From Nigrospora sphaerica (lineage: Eukaryota > Ascomycota > Sordariomycetes > Amphisphaeriales > Apiosporaceae), in NCBI GenBank assembly GCA_018287875.1, contig JAGVVL010000013.1, positions 496,001 through 560,000 on the forward strand: a stretch of 64,000 bases of DNA, written 5' to 3'. The translations under genes and the position numbers were made by a program. A model generated the notes under the pieces. That model was not told the origin of the DNA and ran no database searches. It saw only the letters and a list, made by a program, of their open reading frames with translations. Below, piece by piece: positions 45,257-55,551 of the stretch. Numbering within the stretch: position 1 is the stretch's first letter; every line of letters begins with the position of its first letter.

Positions 45257-48200
45257 ATGGCCGACTTTAGGATCCAACGGGTCGCTCTTGTCACAAGATA
45301 CGACTGGCCTGAATGGTACAATGAGCTTCGCATGGCCGCTGAGGAGCGACGCATCTGGACATACATCGATCCTGAAGCCTCAACCTCTGAATACCTCCTG
45401 AACCCCCTGAGATGCCTATCTACAGAGCCCCTCCAGAGAGCGAGACGAACGACACGAAAGCTCTTGACGCTGCAGATCGCACGTACGCACGCGAACTAAG
45501 GACGTACTCCGCCATGATCAACGACTGGAACGCTCTCCAACAGCACTACATCGCTCTCAGTCAGTGGGTCAAGAACACTGTCAGGAAGGAGTATCTCTGG
45601 GCTGCTCACAGCCGTATCGATGAAAGCCCAGACACGAAGAAGTCGCTCCAGAACGTCCTCAAGGAGCTAAAGAAACAGTACGAGCCCTCGGACACCTCTA
45701 TCAAGACAGCTGTTCGCGAACGCTACCAAGCGGTCCTGGCAAGCGCTTCAAAAGGCGGTGTCGCTCCAGAAGCATGGCATCAGGAGTTCACAGCCGCCTA
45801 TGCGCTGGCCAAGAACCACAAGATACCAGAGGTGGAGGGCAACCTGGCCGCCAAAACATTCCTCAAGGCCATCGGGGAGCGACTCGCTCCCCAGTGGGCC
45901 CAGAACCGACTAGACGACTTCGTTGCAGATGAAGTCACTGGCAAGGAGCCCCTGAAGCTAATCGAGCTGAGCGCCATCTTCATGGAGCAAGTCAGTTCTG
46001 GGACGCTACCAGGAGCTAAACAACGATCGTTCGCAACGCTAGGCGGAACCGGCATCGCAGACCAAGACTCCTCGTCAGCTAGCGGAAAGTCAAAGTGCCC
46101 TTGCAATCTAAGATGGCCTGATAAGTGGAGGCCCACAGATTGCAGAAGACTGGAATACGCCGTCAGGGGCTCTGCAGGCCCCTCAGAGACGGTAGGGCCT
46201 TCAACCCAATTCCACAGTCGGAGGTCAGGAAGATCCTCGAGCGCCTGAAGGACAACAAGTGGAAGTCGCTCAGAAATGAGCTCGACAAGCTAGGATGGAC
46301 CAACAACTCCTCGGCTGGACTCACGAGTCACGTCTCAGCTGTTGGCATCAATCCAAGGCTATTCCAGATGGATACGCACATCAACCTGGCAGTAGCGTCG
46401 CTTACGGGCCCTCACACGCTATCGCAATCCACGGTCGTCGACAGTTGCGGGTCATCTCACATTGTGAACGACATCTCCATGCTTCAGGAGGGATCCTTCG
46501 TTCCGGCACCTCCTGGGAGGGTGGTGGAGGCCGGGTCTTCGGCCTTTAGCATCACAGGCACCGGCACACGCGTCATTAAGGGGGCACTCCTTGGTGTTGG
46601 TGGTGTCAAGCTGGACCTCACGCTACGCAACGTGGACTTGGTCGAGGGTTTCCACACCAATATCATCTCGGAGTCCCTGCTATGCGACGCAAGTGTCTGG
46701 TACTGCGGCAAGGACTGCACACTGAGGGTCGGTTCGCTCACGAACAGTGCTGTGGTGCGGCAGTTACAAAGAATAGGCAACCTAGTCTTCATGGAATACA
46801 AGCCCCTTTATTCCTCCTACTCTATCGCTCCACAACCCCCTCAGCACAGCCAGGAACGATTCGATCGTTTGCAGTCGTGAGAAGAGCCCCTACGGGCTAT
46901 GTGCAGGTTAAGAAACCGGCAGTGAGAAAGGACTCAGAGGCTATGTGGCACGCCAGGACTGGACATCTTGGTGTGACGGCTCTGAGGATGCTTCCAGAAC
47001 GAAGCAAGAACGTTGGTATCGCGGGTGAACCCATGGGGACCTGTGAGGTCTGCAGACTGGCGCATGCCAGTAAGGTTGTCAGTCGACGGCCTACGGAAAG
47101 AGCCTCAAGACCGTTCTTTAAGGTCCTCTGGGACTTGTTCGATTTTCCCAGAGGATACGACGGTTCCCAGTGGCTACTGGTACTGAAGGACGACTACAGC
47201 GGCAAGCTTTGGTCCTTTCCGACGCCCTCGAAGAGCCATACCCAGCTATTCAAGATCATCAGAAGCTTCGAGAGGCATGTCCTGAGACGCTACAACCTTC
47301 ACCTCTGTGTTCTAAAGCACGACGGGGAGAAGGGCGTGATAGCGATCAACGGCATGACCGAATACGAGCGCTGGGCAGATTCTGAAGGGATAGAGATTCA
47401 GACCTCACCCCCATACACACACGAGCCGAACGGAGGCCCTGAGAGAGCTGGTCAGGAGATAATTGTTCGATCCCTGAAAATGCTATCGCATGCCAGCCTC
47501 CCTGAGGTGCTATGGCCAGAGTCAACCACCGCTGCGACGAAGCTCATCAACATGAGCCCAGCTCAGTCGCAGCGCTTCCGAAGCCCTAATGAGGTGCTAG
47601 ACGAATGGTTCTCTCTCAATCAGACGCACTACAGCCCTCAGGAGCTGCGAGAGGCTCAGGCAGACCTCCGACCGGACTGGAGCGGTATATACGTCTTCGG
47701 ATGCAAGGCTTTCGCCCTTCACCAAAGACGCGCCGCTGGGGCAGACCGCAGAGCGTTCAAGGTTCAAAACAGGGCACAGATAGGATATCTGGTAGGCTAT
47801 GCCGCTAGCAATATCTACAGAATCTGGTTGCCAAAGCACGGCAAGGTCATTCAGACGCGAGACGTCACATTCGACGAAACGCAGTTCTATAAGGGAGGAG
47901 AGTCAGAACGGCTGGACCCTGAGGCGCTAGAGTACCTACAGGTTGAGCCAGGAGACATCCCTTTGAGCGAGACAGGCTTCACAAATGAAACACTGCAGCT
48001 CTGGAACAGGCTCGAGGAGCTAGATGACATTGTCGGTACAGCATTGCGTCCTGAAAGCTCCCAAGAAGCTCACCTTGGGAACTTAGGGAAGGCAACGCTC
48101 CCGAGGGACCAGTCGACAAGAACTCGGGGGTGGATGTCGCTCCTGAAGGCTCGTCAGGTGCTCATGAGCCTGGCGGACTGAATGCGCATGCTGCACCCCT

Positions 48201-50311
48201 CACACCTGAGTCCACACCAGGACCTGGGACTACAGGAGAGGGTGCCAGCGATCCACAAGTCCCATCAACTGCGACTAGTGGAGGTGTAAGCCAGGGAATA
48301 GCTGACGAAGCGCCCTCAAGGGCTACACCAGACCAGGATCGGATCCTCGATTCGATCACAGTGGCTCTACCAGAGTCAGAGGGACCTCAGAGGGAACAGC
48401 CTCAGAGAGTCCGCAGACCTCGCGCACGGCCAACCCCCTCAGCAGATACAGTACTGAGGAGGAGCGGGAGAGTCAGGATTAGGAGGGACGGGACGCAGAA
48501 CTCATTCCTAGCGGTCCAATACACCCCGAGGAGATACAAGTGCAGGAGACTAATCACCTCAATGCGCTCCTCGGGACGTTCCTCACAGGGAAAGATGTCC
48601 TCCAGAACGGGGACTCTCTCCACAGGACTGTTCACGCGCGCATCTTTACGGCGTGTCGGTCATCAAGAGCAACAGAGAGCGATTCCAAAGAAGAAGGAGA
48701 ACTCTATCTTCACCACCACGCTCCTGGCGTGAATTAGCTACTCATCCCAGGGAGAGGACTTCAGGAACGCTACGAAGCTCGAGATCAAGAAGGCAGACGA
48801 GATGGGGATCTGGAAACCAGCACGTCGCACGCCAGGCCTCTTCACACTGCCCTTAAAGTGGGTTTTCACCGACAAGTATGACGAGAATAACGTTCACCTG
48901 CGATGTAAGGCAAGGATCGTCGTTAGAGGCGACAAGCAGATGGTCAACACTCTTGAGAGCACCTACGCAGCTACTCTAGCTGCCAGGTCGTTCAGGATCA
49001 TGATGGCTATCGTGGCGCGCTTCGGATATGAGGTACGACAGTTCGATGTGGTTAACGCCTTTCTCAACGCACTTTTCAGCAAGGACGCGGAGCCTATCTA
49101 CGTGGAGTATCCACCAGGCTACGAGAGAGGGCTACGTCCTACGTCTTCTCAGGGCTCTTTACGGGCTACGAGAATCGCCTCTTCTATGGTTCAGGGACTT
49201 CTCAAGCACCCTCGAGAAGCTCGGGCTTCGGTCCTCTCCAGAGGAACCATGCCTATACCACAATAAGGAGCGCACCATCCTTGTGGTGTTCTACGTGGAT
49301 GACTTTCTCGTCTGTAACAGGCCTGACAAGCGAGACGAAGCCCTAAGACTCATTGAAGCGCTGAAAAGAGCGTATGAGCTGAAGGACCAAGGCGAAGTCA
49401 ACTACTACCTTGGTGTTAGGGTCGTTCGCGAGCTACAAGACGGTCTCCTTTGGCTATGCCACGACGCCTATCTCGAGAAGGTCGCCAAACGCTTCAATCT
49501 TCACCAAGGGAGAACCCCAGCGACGCCGCTTCCGCAGATGCCACTCAAGACGCACTCGGGGGTGGCTCCGAAGCACAGGATTCAGGCTTTTCAGGAGCGC
49601 GTCGGAAGCATCCTCTACAGCGCTATTATGGTCAGACCGGACTTGGCATACGCAGCCTCGCAGCTATCTCGACATCTGACGAATCCCTCTCAAGACCATT
49701 TAGACGCGGCAGATTGGTGTATTCGCTACGCCTATAGCACGAGATTCGTGTCCATACGCTACGGGAAGCCATTGATACACCAGACGGCTCCTCAAGCCAT
49801 AGCGATTTCGACGGACGCATCCTTCGCAGACGATCTAGACACCAGGAAGTCGTCTCAGGGATACCTCATCCAGCTATTCGGAGGACCAGTCGTTTGGAAA
49901 GCAAGCCGACAAGCTACGGTGACCACCTCTACCACTGAAGCCGAGTTACTGGCCCTCAGTGAGGCAGCAAAGGAAACGGTAGCCCTGAAGCGCCTTTTCA
50001 GAGATATCCAATTGGTCTTGGACACTCCGTTCAGCATAGCCTGCGATAACCAGCAGACGATTCGCCTCGTGATCGGTAGCAGCGAAAGGATATCTACCAA
50101 GCTACGCCATGTGGACATCCACAACCTATGGCTGCGCCAGGAATACGCTCGAGGAGCGTTCCAACTGACGTATCTTGCCACAAAGGACATGCCAGCCGAC
50201 GGATTGACAAAGAACCTAAGTAGGGCAAAATTTGAGCACTTTAGGACCCTTCTCAACCTACAAGACATACGACAGGTAACGGAGAAGCAGGAGAAGGCTG
50301 TTGGGAGTTAA
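45257..50311 (+). pseudogene. Copia gag-pol polyprotein, frameshifted
   Basis: Start MADFRIQRVALVTRYDW (45257). Gag runs to ~46130 with one frame change in a C run near 45408. Protease has VVDSCGSSHIVND (~46435). Integrase has HxxxH/CxxC (WHARTGHLG, CEVCRLAH) and the DDE core (LWDLFDF, LKHDGEKG, GGPERAGQE) at 46870-48180. RT shows WVFTDKYDENN, QFDVVNAFLNALF and the active site FYVDDFLV (49289-49312). RNase H shows STDASFADD, TTEAELLALSEA and ACDNQ, ending at 50311. Frame changes fall near 45408, 46100, 46880, 48180, 48740 and 49140. With identical LTRs these are either recent mutations, programmed shifts (unlikely to be so many) or assembly errors. Confidence 0.88.
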
Positions 50312-50459
50312 GACGGTTCAATTCCGGGGGCCCAGCCAGCTGGGACACCCCCCTGACCGACCAGCGGCGGGCAAAACGTGCAAAGCAACACTGGGTATCA
50401 GCCCTGACGGGCGAAACAACAAAAGATATCCGGGCTTTCGCCCCACAGGCCTTACACCT

Positions 50460-51411
50460 CTACTCCTCCTCCTCGCCGCCCTCGACCTCGTCGCTCACGA
50501 GGTCCGACAGGTCGGCCAGGATGTCGGCCAGCGACTCGCTAGCCTCCCGTGCCTCCTCGTGAGCGACGGAGGCGGCGCCAACGTCGACAGAAGCGACGCC
50601 CTTTCCCTTCTTGCCCTTCTTGCTGATCTTCTTTCGGCCCCGAAGGGTGCTCTCGGACGGCGTGTCCGGCTCCGGGGAAGGGGGAGGAGCGTCAGCGGGG
50701 GCGGCAGAAGCGACACCGGACAACGAATGGTGGTCGCCTATGTTGGCGATCTCCAGAAGCATGCGCACGGTGGCGCGAAGATTATCGACCAGCGCCTATA
50801 ACTTGTCAGCACGGATCCAGAGCGACAATAGTCAAGGCACTCACTTGGCGGTACTGATCTGCAGGGCGCAAAAGGCCCGAAAGAGGTGACGAGCCGGAGC
50901 TCGCGCAGCCTCCGGGAGCTCTCTGCAGCTACAGAAGACGTCAACACCAAGTCTATAGCTTGAGAGGAGAGACCACATACGTGTGATTATGGCGTACACA
51001 ATCAAAGCACCGGGAGCTGCCTGCGAGAGCAGTGCCATGGCAGTGGCCACGAGGGCCCCGCAGGAGCGACAGCGTGCACTGCTCGCACGGAGTGAAGCGA
51101 GCAGCCCCTTGGTGCGCCGCAGGGCGGCCTCGGAACGTCGCTCGGCGAGCTTGTCGAGCTTGCCGGCAGCCTTGGCAGCACGCTTCTTCTTGTTGTGACG
51201 GCGCAGGAGCTCCCTGGCGCGCGCGATCTCCGAGTCGGACTCGTCGTCGCTGCTGGAGGGGACCTCCACGCGCTCCTTCTCATGGCCGCGGCCAGGGGCT
51301 TACCTGCACCGCCGTCGCCAGGAGGCAGACCACCGGAAGAGGACAAAACAGCTACACGATGTCAGTGGCGGCTGTGGAGAAGTCCTGAGAAGATACTGAC
51401 CGGCGGACATG
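50460..51411 (-). CDS. Spliced antisense gene in the 3' region of the Copia element
   Basis: On the strand opposite to gag-pol. The upstream exon region (~51275-50845) encodes an acidic Ser/Asp start (SSSDDESDSEIARARELLRR), a basic coiled-coil (KKKRAAKAAGKLDKLAERRS) and RCRSCGALVATAMALL with a CxxC pair. A convincing 49-nt intron (50844-50796) has donor GTGAGT, branch-like GCTGAC and acceptor TATAG. The last exon (50795-50460) reads ALVDNLRATVRMLLEIANIG, then Pro-rich and Lys-rich segments, and ends in an acidic EVEGGEEEE with a stop at 50460. An additional GTATGT...TGTAG intron is possible upstream (~50988-50938), and the ATG may be MSAG at 51410. The exact model is not closed: frames between the CxxC and the last intron do not join cleanly. 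Function unknown. Confidence 0.5.
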
Positions 51412-51885
51412 GTGGTGGTGGTGATGGCGTCGGATGGGAGAGACCTCGACCAGCGAGGTGGATGTGTGTGTGTGCGCGCACGCGAGAAGGCTTCACGAGC
51501 GACAGTCAGCATCACCGTCGCCAACGAAGCTGGCGAGACAACAGATGGGGAGACGCACGACGATCTAGGGATGGATAAGAAAAGAAACAGGAACGCGGGC
51601 GCAGCCAGCGACAGACTCCAGCTATTAATGCTGTCTGCAGCCTCTGAGGCTCAATACCCAGCGCGAACAATAGCATCTCGAATAATGATGTCGCCTGGGA
51701 GGACTGGCCATTGTCCTCACCTTAAGGACAATCGAACCGCAACTGACGCTCTGCAGGACGACTGGCAAGCTACTAACCGAGCCAAAACTGCAGGGACAAT
51801 TAAACCCTCGCATGGGAACCGGCACAAGCAGCTAAAGGAGGCCAACAGAGGGTCAGCGAACGATGGAACGTCCGCTGAGGGGGTG

Positions 51886-52084
51886 TGTGGCAATATGAGG
51901 CTATCACTAGTTTCGCCCCTGAGATCACGTGAGGAGCTACTGGTACCTGCAGTAGGTCCTATGGAGCATGTGGGGAGCGGTCCCCAGCTACGAGTATATA
52001 GTCTGCCATCTCTGGCACTTTCTTTTGTCCTTTCTAATGGATAACCTTGAACCTTTCGCTTCCCACGCCTCCTTCAGTGCGACA
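51886..52084 (+). repeat. Copia 3' LTR
   Basis: Identical to the 5' LTR over 199 bp by eye. Preceded by a purine-rich GAGGGGG tract, a likely polypurine primer site, and followed by GATAG. Confidence 0.95.
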
Positions 52085-53500
52085 GATAGCTTGCAGCGTG
52101 TTCTCGATAGCATTGATACGTCTTTCGACGCTGGGCTGGTTGTCCGATTCCTTGGCCGCCGTCTCTAGGACCGGAATGGCGGCTTAAACCGCTGCGGCTA
52201 AGGCCGCAATGTTGACTTCACCAGCTAGGAAGCGTTTAAAGTCGTCTATAGTGCTGCGTATATCCTCTGGACTGCGTCCAGGTGTTGTAATGCTGTTTGG
52301 CGATGGTGTTCTTGAGTCCGGAGGTGACGGCTCGGGGGGTAGGGCGGGCCTATGGCGGCTCCCACCGCCCGCGCTTTGCCTCGAGGGTGGTGAATCGACC
52401 ATTTCTAGGCTAAATGAAGCCCTAGGAACAGTTTCCGGGCTATCCGGTAGCTTATAGAGTCGTGGTTGTGAAGTTATCGCTATGTGGGGTCGGTTTCGAA
52501 AAAGTTTTTTCTTCCCCGTTGGTACAATGGAGCAATGCAAACTTGAATCGAAGTGGATCCAGGACCTCGTTTCCTATTCTTTCGCCGCGCAGCGCCAGCT
52601 ACAGCGCCAGCGGACCTCACGATAGCCTGGTTCTCACCGCCAGCTGCGACGGCGATTATAGTGCCAGTTGCAGCGCCCGAACTATCGGCTTTGGTTGCTG
52701 GGCGAATAGCGACCTGCTTGCCCCGGTGCGCTCCTGCGTCTCTCGTCCTGGGCGTAGTCGGCGTCGGTGTAGGACGGGGCGGCTTGGGGCCGTCCTCATC
52801 CGACGAATCTGGCGACGGTCTTCGGAGCAATGACGCTGTCGCGGCCCGCACCGGCCTTCTTTCCTTAGGAGGCGTAGTGCGTGGCGACCGGTCTGCCCTG
52901 CTGTATGTTGTCGGCACCCACGCGAGCGATGAGGGCGGTGTCTTGCGCTCGCCCGGCGACATGGATTTCAGGATAGCATTCCAGTCTTCCGCCCAGCTCT
53001 TGAGGTTCTCTATGGCGACCTTGTGCTCGGTTTTGTACGTGGTGTCGTCCGTCCTTGAAGGGTTCCAGGGCCATGAGGTTGAAAGCAAGCATCTGGTAGA
53101 CCGCTGTACAATAGCGACCGCTCTCTGCCTGACCGTTCTCTGACTGCATGCGCACCTCTTCCGCCGGCTCGGCCAAGTGGTACAGGAGCGTGGAGGGATT
53201 CGGCCAGTGGATGCTGAGAAACACGATGGCCTCTCCTGTCGTCGAGACACCGTACTCCAGGCCCCCTATCCTCCTTGTCCGGCATCGTAGCCCGGTTCAC
53301 GACTTCCTCGTAAATATTGATTTCCCGAAACTCGTCGGAGTCTCCCTCCCGAAGCGCGGCACGAAGGTATTAGGATAATACTTTACTGACACGAACGGTT
53401 GTTCGTGGTACCTTTCCGGAATTCCTGGTGAAATGCGGTAAAATATCAGACGAGTAATTAACCCACATCCCTCGATGCCCGTGACTAAACGTGTTGTTTA

Positions 53501-55110
53501 TTACAGGCAATACCTAAAACTCGGATGCCGCTCACCAAGGTCCTCGACACTGCCCTCAAGCGAGGCCTCAGCGCAGGCGTCCGGCCTGGCATCCCGTCTT
53601 CGATTTGCAGTCAGCACGCCAACGAACATAACCGTCGCCGCAAGCATTCCAACGATGCAGATTCCAAGTCCAACACTGAACCCAGTAGGGAAGGTCGGCT
53701 CCTCGCGTTTCAGGTAGACGTTGGTGCCGATAAAGGAGCCGGCATTGCCGAAACAGACAATTGCCCCAAGTGCCACGGTGCGCTTGTACCCCTTTCCGAC
53801 GTTGATGGCGATCCAAACGACGATCAACGGCATCACCAGGTATGCGCCCGCCGTCATGAAGAAAAGGCCCATGTAGCGCACGCCGGGGGCCTTGGGCTGG
53901 GCGAGTTCGACGGCGAGGCCGGCGGCGATGGTGCAGAAGCCGAGCATACAAAACAGGTAGCGCCGCCGAAGGCGTTCGGCGGCGTAGGCCAGCGAGATGG
54001 AGTAGACGGCGGCTACGAGGTAAACGGGGATGGTATGAACCTGGGCGTCGGCGGCCACGTAGCCGATGCCGCGCAGGATGGTGGGCTGGAAGCTGGTGAT
54101 TGAGTTGGCGTTCTCGGCGGCGCCCAAATACGTGAGCACGGCGGCCCAGATCTTCCAGTCGCGAAGGAAGACACCGACTTGCCGCAACGAAATGCCTTCG
54201 TGTGACATGGCGCCGCCATCGTCCCGCAGCCGCGCAAGTAGCAGCGCTTTATCCGCCGGCGCCAGAAAGCGCGAGTCGACGGGGAACGGCACGATGAAGA
54301 AGTAGGACGCGAAGCTGATCAGGATAGTGATGACGCCTTCAATAATGAAAATCCTGCCCCATCGCCAGATGTCAGCCCACACATAGGCATTTCTTTTCGC
54401 TCGCTGCCGACGGCAAGCAGCAGCAGCGCCCGGTGCCCCTGGGAACCCACCATCTCCAAGCTCGGTAGCCCGCAATGCCATCCATCTTAGCCACGAGGGA
54501 CGACAGGAAGCCGTTGAAGGCCCCAGCACAGATGCCGCCGCTGAAAAAGACTACGTATCGCCGCAAGAACTCGTCCCTGCGGTAGTACGAGCCAATGAGG
54601 AAGGCAGCGCCCGGCACAAAGGCGGACTCGGCCATGCCTTCGAGTAATCGACAAGCGACGAGACCGCCCCAGCTCCGCGTGAAGCCGCAACCGACGACGG
54701 TGATTCCTGTCGACTTGTTAGTGGCTGGCAGTGAGAAATTAGGGGGTAAATGCCTCATGGGGCTCGGGGAAGGGGCTCGTCATCCAAGCTAACGCACCCC
54801 AACAAAACATCATGACGGCCAGGGACTTGGGACCAGTCTTTCGAAACACTATGCTCAGGGGAACGCCAGCGATGAGGTAGCCGATGTTGAAGACGAATAG
54901 GGCCACATTATACTGCTGGCCCTTGAGCCGGAGCTCCTCGTCCATGCCCTGGATCTTAGCGTTGCCGATGTTGCTACGGTCGACGAAGGAAACAAGGTAC
55001 AGTAGCCAGAGGATTGGCAGGACTCGGAGGTCCAGCTTTCTGAGGAGCCGCCTCTCGGCCGTCTTCTCCGACTCGAGCTGCATCGTAGGCGTCTTCGTCG
55101 CTAACGCCAT
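53501..55110 (-). CDS. MFS anion:cation symporter (ACS/Dal5-like permease)
   Basis: Plasma-membrane uptake permease of the ACS family (allantoate, nicotinate, vitamin or aromatic-acid transport). Three exons, 55110-54798, 54706-54451 and 54353-53501, join in frame at GT-AG introns of 91 and 97 nt, giving 473 aa, typical for the family. The N-terminus has LDLRVLPILWLLYLVSFVDR followed by SNIGNAKIQGM, the hallmark of ACS transporters, then CRLLEGMAESAFVPG, AWRWIFIIEG across the second intron, and twelve hydrophobic segments overall. The start MALATKTP was chosen because the upstream extension is not conserved-looking. It is divergent from the FAD monooxygenase 441 bp away, suggesting import of that enzyme's substrate (inference). 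No defects seen. Confidence 0.9.
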
Positions 55111-55551
55111 GTCGCTAGATTTCGCAAACTTGAAACAGTGGTGATGGGACAAAGGCTGGAGTTGTCCTGGATCGCGAACAGCTGTCTGACATAAGAGAGA
55201 TAATAAGCCTTGCACTGCATCTTTCTTTGGACGCCTCAAAAGACAGACGAGAACTGCCGTTTTCGGGCCTTATAATAATCCTACGAGGTGTATGCATCAG
55301 GAGCCGTAAAATAGCCGGTTGATTTACCCACGTAATTTCGACCAATAGCTCCATTCTTTAGACTTGCAGCCCATCCCAGTGATAGGTAGAACCATATTAA
55401 TTGGTCTTACTGCATATGCGGGCTCCGTGTAAGGAGGGGTTGGTGATGTTACCGTCATGATTAAGCAATGCAGTCGGAGTATCCTTTTCATCAATCGATA
55501 AGATGAGCTGTGGTGCTTATCCCGCTGTTCTCCCGTGGTTCATTGTACATC
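55111..55551. promoter_or_regulatory. Shared divergent promoter of permease and monooxygenase
   Basis: 441 bp between two divergent start codons. It contains two CCAAT-type boxes (GACCAAT at ~55329, ATTGG at ~55400) and GATA motifs (TGATAGG ~55380, CGATAAG 55496-55502, CTTATC 55516-55521). GATA sites would fit AreA/NIT2-type nitrogen control, but such short motifs also occur by chance. Confidence 0.45.

Larger units (their letters stand above)
44899..52084 (+). mobile_element. Ty1/Copia LTR retrotransposon, 7186 bp, identical LTRs
   Basis: It has 199-bp LTRs (44899-45097 and 51886-52084), identical by eye, and perfect GATAG duplications (44894-44898 and 52085-52089). Its primer site is complementary to the initiator tRNA-Met anticodon region. 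A gag-pol with protease, integrase, RT and RNase H in Copia order spans 45257-50311, followed by an unusual ~1.57-kb 3' region with antisense reading frames. GC content is normal and RIP-type stops are few, so it is the youngest insertion seen. Gag-pol nevertheless has several frameshifts. Confidence 0.95.
43853..52402 (-). pseudogene. Tad ORF1, copy 2, split by Copia element
   Basis: The N-terminal part (MVDSPPSRQSAGGGSRH) is at 52402-52090 and onward to the Copia insertion; the remainder is at 44898-43853. Three intact Cys knuckles near the end: CYHCYRYGHIARVC, CGLCSSTKHDDKEC and CPACRGPHTAWSKEC. A few in-frame stops (e.g. TAA near 52185) show it was already mutated. Copia entered at the GATAG site (44894-44898 and 52085-52089). 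Confidence 0.82.
40487..52515 (-). mobile_element. Tad-type LINE, copy 2, full length, interrupted by Copia
   Basis: Flanked by the 13-bp duplication CCGTTGGTACAAT (40474-40486 and 52516-52528). Without the Copia (7186 bp plus 5-bp duplication) it is ~4838 bp, the size of copy 1. It has a (TAA)n tail at the 3' end (left). It is less RIP-mutated than copies 1 and 3: long open stretches of ORF1 (232 codons) and RT (377 codons) survive. It has one net 1-bp deletion in ORF2. Confidence 0.9.
40406..53380 (-). pseudogene. Kinase-family (FunK1-like) gene remnant, split by Tad copy 2
   Basis: Two remnants on the minus strand flank the Tad. The upstream part, 53380 to 52529, reads RAMPDKEDRGLEYGVSTTGE, then AIVFLSIHWPNPSTLLYHLAEP, then KVAIENLKSWAEDWNAILKS and SMSPGERKTPP, after which it is low complexity. 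One shift of frame near 53055 is needed. This arrangement (STGEAxVFL, TLYYHL, then a linker before a Cys motif) is what I recall from the region next to the kinase domain in abundant fungal FunK1-like proteins. After the Tad, 40473-40406 continues QRRLLGFVGTEVAVPN to a TAG, resembling that family's CTQRCLLGL motif with indels. No kinase core is present. The identification is from memory of the family, not from a search. Confidence 0.45.

Noticed and set aside
46682..48181. Integrase frame as a separate gene starting at 46682
   Set aside because: The first ~60 codons overlap the protease frame. It is one polyprotein with frame changes, not two genes.
51409..52044. Plus-strand 211-codon frame in the Copia 3' region
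   Set aside because: It runs through the 3' LTR and overlaps the antisense gene's upstream region. Composition is not protein-like.
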